Source of the DNA: Dicaeum eximium
Lineage: Eukaryota; Chordata; Aves; Passeriformes; Dicaeidae
Direction: 5' to 3'
Assembly (NCBI GenBank): GCA_013396995.1
Contig: VWZP01001589.1
Span: 1,821,069 to 1,885,068, forward strand
DNA: 64,000 nt
Made by a program: the position numbers and the translations under genes. Under the pieces are notes generated by a model that did no database searches, had not been told where the DNA came from, and saw only the letters and a program-made list of their open reading frames with translations. This document shows, piece after piece, positions 47,274-59,197 of this stretch; the stretch's first letter is position 1, and every line of letters begins with the position of its first letter.

Positions 47274-50200
47274 TAGGTCCATTCTCTTCATTAATCCAGG
47301 GTTAATAATAGGATGTCTTTCCAGTGGCCTGGAGTACCTGAGATCCCAGCAATTTCAGCTGAACAAGTTCACTTTAGATTGTCATTCCATTTGGAACTTG
47401 AAATATGAAGTCACGGTCTTTTTCAGTGAGAAGAAAAATTTAAATGCAGGCATTTTCAGTTCCTGGTTACAGTCAATCCCACCAGTTCAGTGAAAATACT
47501 TGGGCATCCTAATGAGAAAACAGCAAGAGCAAATGGAGCCAAAGAAATTTATGTTGTTCAGGGCATACTTCAGAAATACAGTGTAGACTTTGGTTTGACC
47601 AATGAATAGATGCATGTTGATGTTTTTGGAGAGATCAGTGTAGAGCCTCACTACAAAGGACAAATTAAAAGATTATAGCACACTTAAATATATACTTTTT
47701 TTGCTGTACTTCTTTTTAAATTAACAGATAAGGAGAGAGATGACATTTTTCAAAGGGTTTTCTCAGTTTGCACAACAAAGCAGGATCAGTTCATAAATAA
47801 TGAAAAGTGACAGAAAGACATTACAAATAGCAATAACACCATTAAGTTCTCTGAAGTTGCAGATGTAAATTGTGAATCTTATACAAGTACAAACTTTGAC
47901 AGACAGTAAGTGGATAGAATAAGAATAGTGTTATTAAATCAGATATAAAATAGATCTGTATTAGTATCCATTTTATATAAAAATAAAAATCTGAAACAAA
48001 CACAGTTTGTTATATTATTGTTTAAAAATTGCATTTCTGATAAAGTAAGGGATAGATCAGCCATTCCAAAAGATATCTAGTGCTATTTGCTCACATTTCA
48101 TTAAATTGCCATTAGTATTATTTGTTATTTTACCTTGATTATTCGTACTGACAAGAATGGCTCAAAAGTTGAATTATGTTTTTGAACCCAATTACTAATT
48201 GTTCTACTAAACAGTATCATCCAAGTTGCCACGTACCTTATGATAAGGATATTTCTAAAGTTATATTCTAGGACATTAAAAAATCAATTGAAATTTGCCA
48301 TAATTTCAATTGTATTTGCTATTAAAATACCGGCACATTCATTGACTTATAAATTCTTGCAAATATGTCACCATCTTCCCACTTAGCCAGTCAAACACAT
48401 TAAAGTTTTGTGCTTTCAATTTTATTTCTTTTTTTCAGAGACATTTCTGCAGTACCATTTGACCGCTCACATTTAGTTTTAAGCAATTTAAAAGCCTGCT
48501 GACAACTCTTATACTCATCAATTTTAGAGATAAAGGAAGGAGATCTTAAATATTCACATCAAAATATGGCAGTTTTCCAGAGGAATAGGTTTATTTTGCA
48601 TATACATAAATAAAAACTTACTCATACAAAGATTCTCCCAAAACACAGAAAAAAACTCATGTTTAGATCCATGGTATGAATCATCAAGGACTCATATATT
48701 TCTTTCCAAAATATCTGAATATCATAATAAAATTATATAGTTTTAATCTTTCTTTTCCTTGATGAATTAAAAAAAGTCACCTGATTACTTTGCTGTAAAA
48801 TAAACATGTAATTTTTCAAATCTTCTATCAAAGGAAAAGTTGCTTGTAATACAAGATAACTTTAATGACATCTGAAACTCACACAGTCATGACCAACATC
48901 AAGGAACATCTGATTTGAATCAAACATGTCCTGCTAACAAATTCTTTTTCTTCTCCATCTAAAACTTCTGGCCGGATACACTACATTAGCTTAGAATATA
49001 GTATTCAGTAGCACAGAAACTACCCCAATTGTAACTCTGTTGAAAAATTCCAAGGACTGTTTTCAGTTTAACTCGGTTTCTTTCTTCCATCCCTTCATTC
49101 TTGTTGAAATTCATTTTATTAAACATTGCTTCATCCAAGTCATAGTCTGAAAGAGATAATGAAAGCATCCTACCATCTGGATCAGGTGAAAAAAAGGAGA
49201 AAATTAATGTGGTTTAAATGCTCTTGTCTGGAGCTAATATAGACAAAACAGTCTCCCACCTATTTGTTTAAATAAAAGGCATTAATTTGCTTTCATTTTT
49301 CAATTTATGGTTTTCAATTTTTCCATTTATCACTTTCAGTTGGAAGGTATGGCTACAATCAGCAAGATAATAGACATCAAAGCTCTTTAAGCAAGGTTTA
49401 GCAACTGCTTCCTTGACACATGTATAGCTTGGCTACTAAAATTAGCCTGTGCCATTGGATTATAGACAATATCTTGATCTGTGGTTCCCATTTGATTTAA
49501 CTAAACAAATATTACACTCCTGCCCCTAAAGTCTTACAGTGACGTTTGCAGCATTTCAAACCCTGGAAGCTGTTCAGGATGTACAGTGCATAGAAAAGAC
49601 TGTACATTGATTTTCAGACAAAAGAAAAAATATTAGTCAAGATGGAATGCTTTACTGGAGAGGTCTTCACAGCAAAAGGCTGAATTGAGAAAAAATTCTT
49701 TCTTGCCCTTACTTCATTTAGAGCAAGGGACTTAAAGTGTGCAGGAAAACACTCAAGAACCCTCATCAGAGGAAAAAGTTAATGACATGATAACACCCAA
49801 TATATTCTTTAAGCTAGTGTTAAAGTCAACAATTAGACAAAGTTATTCAGACATAAATAGGTTGTTTTCAGCAGTTTTAAGTCTTTTCAATATGCATGAG
49901 ACAGACATTTCAGATCAGTCTGAAATATTCCTTAGAGACTTAGATAAATCAATAAACAAGACCATAATGAATTTGCAAGACAGTTTTGTCATTAGAAAAC
50001 CTTGTAAGTAGTCAATAGGTTAATTCTTACAAAAAGTGGGAAGTACCCTCATGCACCCAACACCGTACACCCTTTAATTTAGGTTTTAAAATAAAAAAGT
50101 AGAAGTAATTACACAATTAGACATAATGTTTTACCAACTTTGCACATCAATGGATTGGGCGAGATTTTACTTTCTCCCCTTCTATCTCCCTGCTGTTATT

Positions 50201-50518
50201 AAATCCAAGTAAAAATTTTCCTTAATTTCAGATGCTCTAGAAAGGCTTTTAGTTACCATCTTGCATATACCACTATGCTGTGTGTACTTGCACAGAAAAA
50301 CCATAAGTAGCACACTTTTGGCCTTGCACATAAGGCCCAAATCAGTAACTGCAGTGAAAAACCTTTGCTTAGACCAAAGTTAAGATTTTCAAATATTTGC
50401 CTGAATGGAGGGTAATCTACCTTTGTTCAAGTATTAGCCAGGCAGTGCTACTGGTACCCGCTGCCACCCAACAGGTACATGGTTCAGAACAAATCTGAAG
50501 GAAAATCAAGCCAAAGTC
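47274..50518. other. Unique AT-rich DNA with an exon-like ORF
   Basis: No dispersed repeat recognised. An 11-bp-arm inverted repeat lies at 48285-48312. A plus-strand frame of 90 codons (49739-50011) lies between a strong acceptor-like site ending at 49721 and a GTAAGTAG donor at 50004 (see findings). A minus-strand frame (48986-49168, 60 codons) follows a CTCTTTCAG acceptor-like site. Neither product is recognised. Confidence 0.45.
48285..48312. repeat. Short inverted repeat, 11-bp arms
   Basis: CAATTGAAATT and AATTTCAATTG separated by 6 bases (TGCCAT). It has no terminator-like context and in AT-rich DNA may be chance. Confidence 0.6.
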
Positions 50519-50858
50519 ACACAGAATCATAAACGTAGTAAGAGACTTTCAAGGTCACCTAGTCCAGTCATCAGCCTCCATTAGCACCACCATAATCATC
50601 CCTAAACTATATCCCTGAGTGACAAACCTGGACTCCTCTAGAATGCTTCCACAACCTCCCTGGGAAACCTATTTCACCATCTTTTTCAGTGATAAACATT
50701 TTTCTAGCATCTAATTTGAACCTTCCCCGGTACAACTGAAGGCCATGTCTTCACATTCTTTTGAGTAAAAAATGACAGAAGTGACTGACCCCCACCTCAC
50801 TACAACCTCCTTCCAGGTAGTTTTAGGGAGCAATGAGAACCCCCCTCAGCTCCTCATT
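50519..50858 (-). mobile_element. CR1 LINE 3' end
   Basis: Plus-strand text ACACAGAATCATAAACGTAG, then AAGGTCACCTAGTCCAGTCAT, ACAACCTCCCTGGGAAACC and GACCCCCACCTCACTACAAC, to CCTCAGCTCC. This is the reverse complement of a CR1 3' untranslated region and the last part of ORF2. About 340 bp, 5'-truncated, diverged, with no open frame. The 3' terminus (AGAATCAT) is kept at 50521-50530. Confidence 0.88.
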
Positions 50859-51585
50859 CCCTTTCTCTTTCCCTTCTTCTCTCCACTCCTGAAATAGCTT
50901 CCTTCATCTCCTGCTTCAAGCTCTTATCTGAATCTTTAGTGCCTGATATCACATTCCTTTTACCTGTATTGTCAGGCATAGCAACCAACGACACAAATTG
51001 GATCAAAAGGCCTGATGTAAGCACTGATCTGACAGATTTAAAAAGAATGAATGGATAAATGTAATGAGGCTTCAGAAATTAATCCAGCTATCAGTAATAA
51101 TAATCTTGTTTTCACAATGGACGTTTTGTTAAATATAAAGGAGGTTTATTTTTTCTTCAGAGTCTGATGAACTAGGATTTTTAATAATCAAATACATTCC
51201 TTTCCTTTTTTTCTTTTTTAAATTAAAAGAAGAGAGAGAGTGTATGCTTGCTCTCACACCCCTTATTCATCATCTTATTTCCCAATTCATCCTCAAGCAA
51301 GCACATTTGGTAGATCAGGCCTCCACTAGAAAAAGAAAATGTTCTTGCCTTTTCTCTCTTTAGAAACCATCAAAACCAAAGCATATCCTGAAAATATTTA
51401 AAATAAAACAGCCTCCATTTACCTACACACAGAGGAACTCTCAATTAAAACTTATGGAAGGACAGAAGAAAAAGCAATAACACAATGTCAAAGAGCATGT
51501 GGACAAGAAGGAAGCGTTCACCCTGAGATATTTAATATTTTAATTGGTTATCTGGAAGAAGTAAGAAGCTGCATGTTATGATTCT
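50859..51585. other. Unique DNA, no gene seen
   Basis: Short T/C-rich and AG-rich runs (50865-50890, 51200-51240). Nothing else recognisable. Confidence 0.55.
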
Positions 51586-51644
51586 GATTCTAACCTTATT
51601 AAATTCAGTGGCAAAAAGCCCAGTGAGTTCAATGGGGCCAAGAT
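51586..51644. repeat. Palindromic MITE-like element, copy 2
   Basis: Left arm GATTCTAACCTTATTAAATT plus CAGTGG (51586-51611) and right arm CCAGTGAGTTCAATGGGGCC plus AAGAT (51620-51644). The arms pair at 16 of 25 positions, and nearly all differences are transitions. The core aligns with the element at 47201-47273 at roughly three quarters of positions. This looks like a more decayed member of the same family. Confidence 0.6.
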
Positions 51645-52468
51645 GAAGCTCTAATTGAATTAGAAACTGACTTCAGATAAAATATGTTACCTTCTTCCCC
51701 TCATCTTCCTATTTTAGCAAAAAGAAATAAGAAGGATTTATTGAAATTCGTCACAGAGGCAGTCAATTGAGTTTGTTTTGACCTGGATCAAAAGAAATAA
51801 GTATTCATGAGGAGAGTAGTTTTGACTATGAATTCATTTAAATAACAATCCTGGACACTGAGCTTCCCAGTAGAAGCTGACTACTGAAGTGTTTAAAACC
51901 TGTCCTGCACTAAAACCTGAGGTGTCTAAACACCTTGGAGACAAGGTAGCTCTATTTAAACATAAAAAATACTGAACTATGCCCTAAAAAATAAGTGAAA
52001 ATGTAAAATTAGTTGATAGGAAAAGACCCTTGTCTTTATAATCTCCTCTGCCAGTCAGCATTTGCTGTAAGCTCAGATAAGGTGTAAGATCACATAAGGA
52101 GGGGCTGACAAATGGAAACTTCTCTTCCTTTTCCTGTTTGCAAGATGACTTATCAGTTGTTCCTGGTAAAGCAGCAGCAATAATACACTAGGAAAAGACC
52201 TCAGTTTCCCTTTTCCAACACCCCCTCAGGGTCCTTTTCCTTCAGCTGCTACTGGTTACTGCCACCCCTGTGACCTTGGTCATCTGTGGGAGTGACCGTG
52301 CTGAGAGGAGGGGAGGCTGCTGGGTAAGGCAAGTGTCTGAAGCATCTCTTCTCCTGTAGGGATTTTCTTCCAGCCCTCAGAAGTATGAGTTTCCAAATTC
52401 TACTGGAATTGAAATATGGAAAGACAGAAGGCTTCAGATACTGTTACCTGAAGCTGTGAATTCAGCTT
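51645..52468. other. Unique DNA with a less AT-rich block
   Basis: No gene recognised. The segment 52180-52380 is noticeably richer in G and C than its neighbours and has no recognisable repeat or ORF. Confidence 0.5.
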
Positions 52469-52514
52469 AATGGAAACAATTGTTTCCATTGATTAACAAT
52501 CAATGGAAACAATT
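52469..52514. repeat. Nested perfect palindromes
   Basis: AATGGAAACAATTGTTTCCATT (52469-52490) is a perfect 22-bp palindrome. Its right half starts a second perfect inverted repeat: 17-bp arms 52478-52494 and 52498-52514 (AATTGTTTCCATTGATT / AATCAATGGAAACAATT) with a 3-base loop AAC. The word AATGGAAACAATT thus occurs twice directly and once inverted within 46 bp. Confidence 0.95.
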
Positions 52515-52819
52515 AGTTTGCCACAAGCACAACACTGTAGTTGCTCTTGCATAGTTCTCTGTTAAATTACTCATGTGAGAATAACTCCTTTTCTTTTTAA
52601 AGACAAACATTCATTAGATTAATAGGGAAAGTGAAAGAAGAGGAGTAAAGAGGAGTCCCATTCCTTGGCCCAATGGTTAGAGGTAATTTTCTTTCTTGCG
52701 GCAGGCTAAGCTTGAAACCTCCCAGATAGTTTCAGAGTTTCATGAAAACTAATGCAGATGAGCAGTCATCTACTAATTAATTAGAAGAATTTCAGACAGC
52801 CTTAACCTGCCTCTGATGT

Positions 52820-52889
52820 TTGGGTTTTGTTTTGGTTCCTTTCTTTTTTTGGTTTTTTTTTTGTTTTGTTTTGTTTTTTGTTTTTTTTT
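52820..52889. repeat. T/G-rich low-complexity tract
   Basis: TTTGGGTTTTGTTTTGGTTCC followed by long T runs broken by single G (TTTTGTTTTG units). Nearly devoid of A. Confidence 0.8.
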
Positions 52890-55302
52890 AATGACAGCAA
52901 AAGAAGCACTTTTACAGAAGTGGGACTTTATTTACAGCACTTTGGTTTCTGATGGGCTGAAGAGTCTAAAAAAACTTTTGAAATTTTTCAGCTGAGGCTG
53001 TTTTCTTCCCAACTCTCCCTGCAGCGACATAAGCTTGAGGAAATGATGTCTTTCCTTTGGCTTCTGTTGTGGTTAAGCCAGAAAAGGTGAAACCCTCCAA
53101 GATTTCAAGATTCAGCTTTAAGACATTACCATCCTTTGACTAACATTCATGAAGGTGGATTTAAAGACACAGAAACCAATAACAAAATACAAATAAAATT
53201 AGGATGGAGTTTCCTTAGTCCTGAGCTGGTTAAACAGATATTTCTAAGCATCATGACATTTTAGCTGCATCTTTTTCACCCAGAATAAAACACTACCAAT
53301 GTCTTCAGAAAGCGAACAGATAAGTCTTTTTAATATATGTTCATCATCATATAAATTGAAATATGTTTTGGAATGCCAAGCATAAAACATCCTGGAAACA
53401 GATGAAAGCCTTCCTTTGTATTTCTCTGTCCAACTTCTTTGTGTAATATCAGTCCAAATACTTGCAGCATTAATTTGGGCACATTTGCAGTTTTCAGCAA
53501 GCTGATGACTGCTTATTGCTGTCTGGGGCCATACAAGCTCCTGTTTGTAATAGAATATCCATGTACCTGGGAGATATGGATACTAAGTGATGGAAAGCAT
53601 GCCACATTAGGAAATTGATTGCATATGTCAGCATAGGCACCACATTTTAACAAATTAGTCAGTATTAAACTCCACAATATGCATGACTTGGAGTGGGGAG
53701 AGATTCATGACTTTTGTTCTAACTTGAGCTTTCTGCAGATTTTTTAATCTAGAATGAATTTCCTGCTGAAACCAACAAATGCAAAATGCTGTAATATACT
53801 CATTTCATGTTTATTTGATTTATGAATTTTATGAAACTTCAATAGTGATCTTGGGGAAGGCTTGCATAAGCATCATCCTTGCATGTTATGATTGAAAGCC
53901 TGTATCAGCACAGAAATCTCCCCAAACAAAACATTACCCAAGCAGTAGATGTAGAGATAAGCATTACTATTATCATGAAAGAAAAAAATCTGGTTTATGC
54001 TTTTGTTCTCCCTTTCTCCTTCACAATGTTTGCTATTATTATAGAAATCAGCATATGAAAAAGGACAAAGGAAAGCTCCTTAGAGGTGACTCTGTACTGC
54101 CTTTTCCCTAAAAGGTCCTTTTTTAGAGTTCTGTGGATTGCATCCTTGAATGTGACATTATAAAACATCATTGTATTTTGCCCCATTTTTCAAACAATGC
54201 TCTGTGATTACAATACTGATTAGATGCCATAGCTATGCAATGTTTTTCTAGGCTCAATAGGAGTTTATTTTGTAGTTCCTGTGATCTATATATGATCTAT
54301 AAAATAAGTAAAGTAGTGGAAATTGTTGGAACTCTCTTTCTAACACCTTTAAACAGCATTTAGGAATGTAGAGAGTCCATAAATCTTAGAAGTAGAGGAA
54401 GACAACTTAACTAAAGTGTTAGCAGATGATGCCTGATCCAGGTCTAAAAACAATCTCCATCAACTCATTAGAGGATTTGCAAATTATCCAAAAGGAACAA
54501 AAGTGGCTCCACCCAATATTATGCTGTATATTAATTTTAGGCAGAAGAGTACAATTATTTATTTACTTACCACTGCTGGGGTTTTGCATTTTTTTTTTTC
54601 CTTATCATCCTCCTTTGATTTCCACTTTCTCCTGAATATGCTTTGAAATTGAAGATAAGGACTGTTTTCACATAGCAAAAATACAACCTGGAGAATTGAA
54701 ATGTTAGTGTTTTTTCCCCACCTAGCAGTAGAAGGCACCACAGGCTCTAGTACTCAGATTGTTCTTCTCATTGAGAAAATGGATTAGTAATCTTCAGATG
54801 AAAAGTTTTTCTTCTTTCTTCTGCTACGGCTGGTATTCAGTGCTGACAAAAGTCAGCTTCAAACTGGATAGCAGATCCTGAGAGGCTGGAGAGCTTTGAA
54901 ATGTTAATAAATGTCAAGGGGTGACGTAAGATAACAAAATTAAAATCTTCAGAACTTCATGCTCAAGCTAAATGCCATTTGAACCATGGCATAAAATAAG
55001 AAACATTTGAGAGATGTTTATCAGCGAACAGGTTTCAAGAATGCTAAAGAAAATCCAGACAAAGTGATAGAACATATTTTAAATTAAATTAGCTACCCTC
55101 TAATTTCTACTTTAATTGGTAAAATGTAAAGAAAAATAGGCAATACAGAAATATAGTTAAAGGTTAACTGAACCAAACTTTTCATCACCCACTAACTTCT
55201 GTTATTACCATCATAGCTGGAGGCGGGTTTTGCAGTCCTAACAAAAATGACAAGAGGCCTGTCACAAAGAGCCTTCTGAATTATCAGCCCATTTAGTGTC
55301 AC

Positions 55303-55320
55303 CAGCAACAGAGGGTGCTG
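55303..55320 (+). promoter_or_regulatory. Weak CTCF-like motif
   Basis: CAGCAACAGAGGGTGCTG has the AGAGGGTGCTG half of the CTCF consensus but two departures in the CCASYAG half. Sequence match only, weaker than the one at 27536. Confidence 0.2.
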
Positions 55321-55762
55321 AGCCTCAGAGGCTGGATGACAAGATTCTGATTCAGGAACTCTGAGAGAAACTTCGTATTTACTTAATTGGCTATTATGCC
55401 TTTGGTATGTCACAGCTTTAAATCATATGCCTTACAGTAAGGAAACCAAAGGGACTAAAATGTTGCAGTATTTCAAGGTGTATTTACTAGGTTCAGAATC
55501 AAACACCATACTTCTAAACACTTTCACTACCATGATCTATTTCTCTTTCTTCTTAAATATTGCATTTTATACCTCCCATTTAAATGGATTGTTCATCACT
55601 ATGCACAGATTCTACAGCAAGGAGCCTGTGGAAAATCTGTTTGAATAATTCTGAGACAGAAGAAGCACTCATTTTCTCAAATCATTAAAAAAGTTTCTAA
55701 ATGTTATTTTTCTTTTCTCCATATATTCCAAACAGATGTGTGTTTAAAACTTCATGCTATAT

Positions 55763-55816
55763 AAAGTTTATGCCCCTGTTGAGATTTCCATAAAAGTTTA
55801 TGCCTGTTGAGATTTC
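55763..55816. repeat. Two-copy tandem duplication
   Basis: AAAGTTTATGCCCCTGTTGAGATTTC (55763-55788) and AAAGTTTATGCCTGTTGAGATTTC (55793-55816) differ by a 2-base deletion. A recent local duplication by slippage. Confidence 0.9.
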
Positions 55817-58800
55817 TCTTTTGATGAAATCCAGTTAAATAATAAAATCTTAGACAACTAAAATAATGCAAAATTTCACTAATGTAGAGCGTTTTCCTAA
55901 TTTTATACATCTCTAACCTAATAATTTTCTAGCAGCATGTTTTGATCCAGCTAAACCCTAATTACATTTGATAGACTTTTATGAACCTGTGTACTATATG
56001 CCAGCACAGGAATTTTTTTTCTTTTTTGAGTCCCCATAAGCTACCAAATTGCAGAAGAGATGCTAATCTAATAGACACATAGAGTAAAAAGTTTGCATCA
56101 CAAAAGGAAGGAGTAAAACTAAGAATTGTAGCTGAATTAAAAAAAATTTACAGATCTGAAAACTGTAGCATATTTAATAAAAATGTCACAGAATCCTTGC
56201 TGCCTTCTGCTATGAACTCTAAGTTCTCCATGTTAACATCACTCTCTTTTTCAGTCATCAAAGAGATGGTGATATTAACAAATGGAGATGTCATGTTGAC
56301 ATTTTAAAAATGTAAGATTTAAATTATTCCTAGTGAAATAATATTTGCCTAGATTAGTGTAGACTTTCTACCAAGATACTAAAAGCTAACAAGATACTTT
56401 ATATCACTAAAGTTATTCTCAAATGACAGCACAAGTCTCTGGGCCTGGATCTTGGCCATGCAACTTAGATAACAGTTGAAATTCTTCCTGCAGGCAGAGC
56501 TGTAATGTACTGTTTCATTACTAAAGAGGTGCCAGATATGCTCAGAATTTCAAACAAAATCACCCCATGGGTGTTTTCTGCACCAAAACTAGTCAGTAGA
56601 ATGTGGGAGTGAAAATGTTGGAAAGGAATTAAAAATGTCTTCTATTTGGCAAGGAAAACTCAAAATGCAGAGACTTGTCTGAAAAAAAAAAAGAAAGACA
56701 GTAATTCTTTCTGACCAGCAAAATCAGTTGTGCTTAAAATAAAGGATATCAGCACCTTACAGATTTTTAAATGTCAAATTTGTAATTTTAAATTGGTATA
56801 TAAATATAAAATCACTCATATTCCTTAGCTGAATTTTATCTTATGATAATATGAAATTTATTAAAAATTTGAAGAGTAGGATTGGTCTTATATAATAACC
56901 AAGGGTTCAAATGTAACTTCTGAAAATACTATTGTTGCTTTGATCATTGGGAAAATATGCTTACTGTAGATTTCTGGTGTTCTCTTTCATTGTTTTACTT
57001 CTCTTTTCAAACTTACATGGATCACCTAAGTACAGAGCATTAAATTTGCTTTAAACCACTGATTTTTAAAACAAAGGGAAAGAATAGATGACTTGTGTTG
57101 AAAACTCTTCTACCACTAAGAAATGAGAATTAAGCTCTCCTTCCCCAGTATAAATCATATTTTTGGCTTCACTAAAAATGGCGAAAGTCATTCACTTTCA
57201 TCAAACTGATTTTTCCTAACTAAAACTTTCACTGAACTCAGAAAAAAGCAGGATCTAGAAGGAGGATGTGACTAAATCATGAATCAGACACTGCAGTTTT
57301 ACAAGTAAAATCTCAGATGAAAGGTGTTTTCATTTAGTGATGCATTTGATCCAACTGAATGGTTCATTTAACTAGATACATTAATCTAGCATCTGGGCAA
57401 AAAAAAAACACCTATTTTTTTTCACAATAGCAGCAGCAAGCACCATGGGTATTTTCACATCCAACTAAACTAAATACTAAGTAATTGCTTTTATGTAAAG
57501 CTGCCCTTTTTTAAAGTAGCTGAGTGTGTTTATTATGTACCTTTCTGGGGCTCAGGAGGACCGACTGACAAATGGAAAACTTAAAAAATTAAATAGAAAC
57601 TTAAATAACTAGATGTTGCAGATGCTGCATGCAGCAGCACGAGACTACCCTCATAGGCCCAGTAAGTCCTTGTCTGCCTACATTTATGCAAGAAGCTTTA
57701 AAGTCCTCCAGAGGTTTGAATAGAATTGGTACTCACAGTTGTAGCATCCTTGTCCTTGGGTTAAAGAAGGCTTGAACCGCGGTTTTCCTTTATCTCAGAA
57801 TGAGGAGATTAAATGATGCTGCACAGTGTTTTTCAGGCCTGTTACTTTGGTAAAGAAATCTAAGCAATCTTGTTCTTTCCATTTTTCATCATGGGCTTCC
57901 TAATTTGTCTCTCTTCTCCCAGTTAGGATTCATTGCTTGAATGGGATAGCAGCTTCCCTTTTTTCCCATAGTGACCTTGTTTGGAGATTGTGGATCAGCA
58001 CAATTCCTTTTCCTGGGAAAGAAAATGGATGGAAGCAGCAACTCCTGCTTCTTCTGGTAGCTGATGTTCTTACCTTGCTGATGCTGGTTCTGCCACACCA
58101 TTGGCAGGTGTTTGCCAGGCTGTGCACTGTTCTAATAGGTATGTGAAGGAGGCTAGGACAAGGATTTATGTTGTGTGGAGATACAGAGTAATACAAATAT
58201 AAATATAAGCACAGAAGAAAACTTAGAAGTGCTGGACATGTTTTGACAATGGTGTAAACTGGGAGAAGAAAAATGGTGGATGAACACCAAGGTATGGCTA
58301 CCACAGGAGGGGTCATGCCAACACATGGAGGTAGACAGCCCAGACAACACTGATTAAAATGCAGTCATTAAAACACAGTCAAAATGCAGACCCAGTATGC
58401 CTAATGAGCCCATTCTCCTGCCCATTCCAGTGCACCTTCATAGCTTTTGCTGTGCTACATAAATTGAGGGTGATTAGGATATGCTGGGATCTCATGTTTT
58501 CATTTTGCTGTTTATAAGCAAGGTATGATTAAGATGGCTCTGAAGTGACAGATGGGAAAGAGGTGGTAGATTCAAGGGTGACACAAAGGCAGGGAGCTGG
58601 TAGGATTTCAGCATTTTCAGTGAATTTTGGGGTGAGATGGGAACAGAACTAAACTCAAACTTAACTCACTGTCGACAGAAATGAAAGGCAGCAAGTGATA
58701 AAGATGTGATCATCAAAGAGTAGAGATGATCCTAAGGTAATGATGAATAGCAATGGAGTCGTGAGTGTAAGACTTCAAGTGCTGAGTCACAAGTGAGGAG

Positions 58801-59175
58801 ATATTTTCAGATCAGATATAGACTTCTATGTTCCAAAGAGTTTTGAATGGTGCAGCTTTTGTCCTTTGTATATGCCTTAGTACTTCAGCTCTGCTCCCTC
58901 AGCTGAATTAGGTTTGTGGTGTCAGGGAGATAAACACATAAAGTAGAAGACACACAAAAAATGCAAATTTTGTTTATAGGACAGTTTTCTGTGAAGTATT
59001 ACTTCTGTCTTTCAGAGCTGGACATGAACAGAGTGCTTTTATTTGGTGGTTAAAGAATTTATCTGTCCTAAATATGTTTGCAAATTTGGGAATGGGTATA
59101 AGCAAAAGTTCTTTATATTCTTCTTCTAATTATAATACCTTTTCTGTGTTTCTTTTCTTTGTCTTATTTTTTTGA

Positions 59176-59197
59176 GGGGTGTGGGAGGGTGTGGGGG
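59176..59197 (+). other. Predicted G-quadruplex motif
   Basis: GGGGTGTGGGAGGGTGTGGGGG: four runs of at least three G with loops of 3, 1 and 3 bases. This meets the usual intramolecular G-quadruplex pattern with short loops, and it stands alone in AT-rich DNA. Confidence 0.7.

Larger units (their letters stand above)
52515..59175. other. Unique AT-rich DNA, no gene seen
   Basis: No gene or named dispersed repeat. Contains the T/G-rich tract 52820-52889, a small tandem duplication at 55763-55816, and a CTCF-like motif at 55303-55320. The overlapping frames at 57889-58350 (up to 128 codons, -) have opposite-strand partners and no recognisable domain. Confidence 0.55.

Noticed and set aside
56435..56510. 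GGGCCTGGATCTTGGCCATGCA, reminiscent of the palindromic element at 47201
   Set aside because: Only the first few bases resemble it and no second arm is visible.
57889..58350. Cluster of ORFs up to 128 codons on both strands
   Set aside because: Three overlapping frames on opposite strands with no known similarity; consistent with a chance stop-poor patch.
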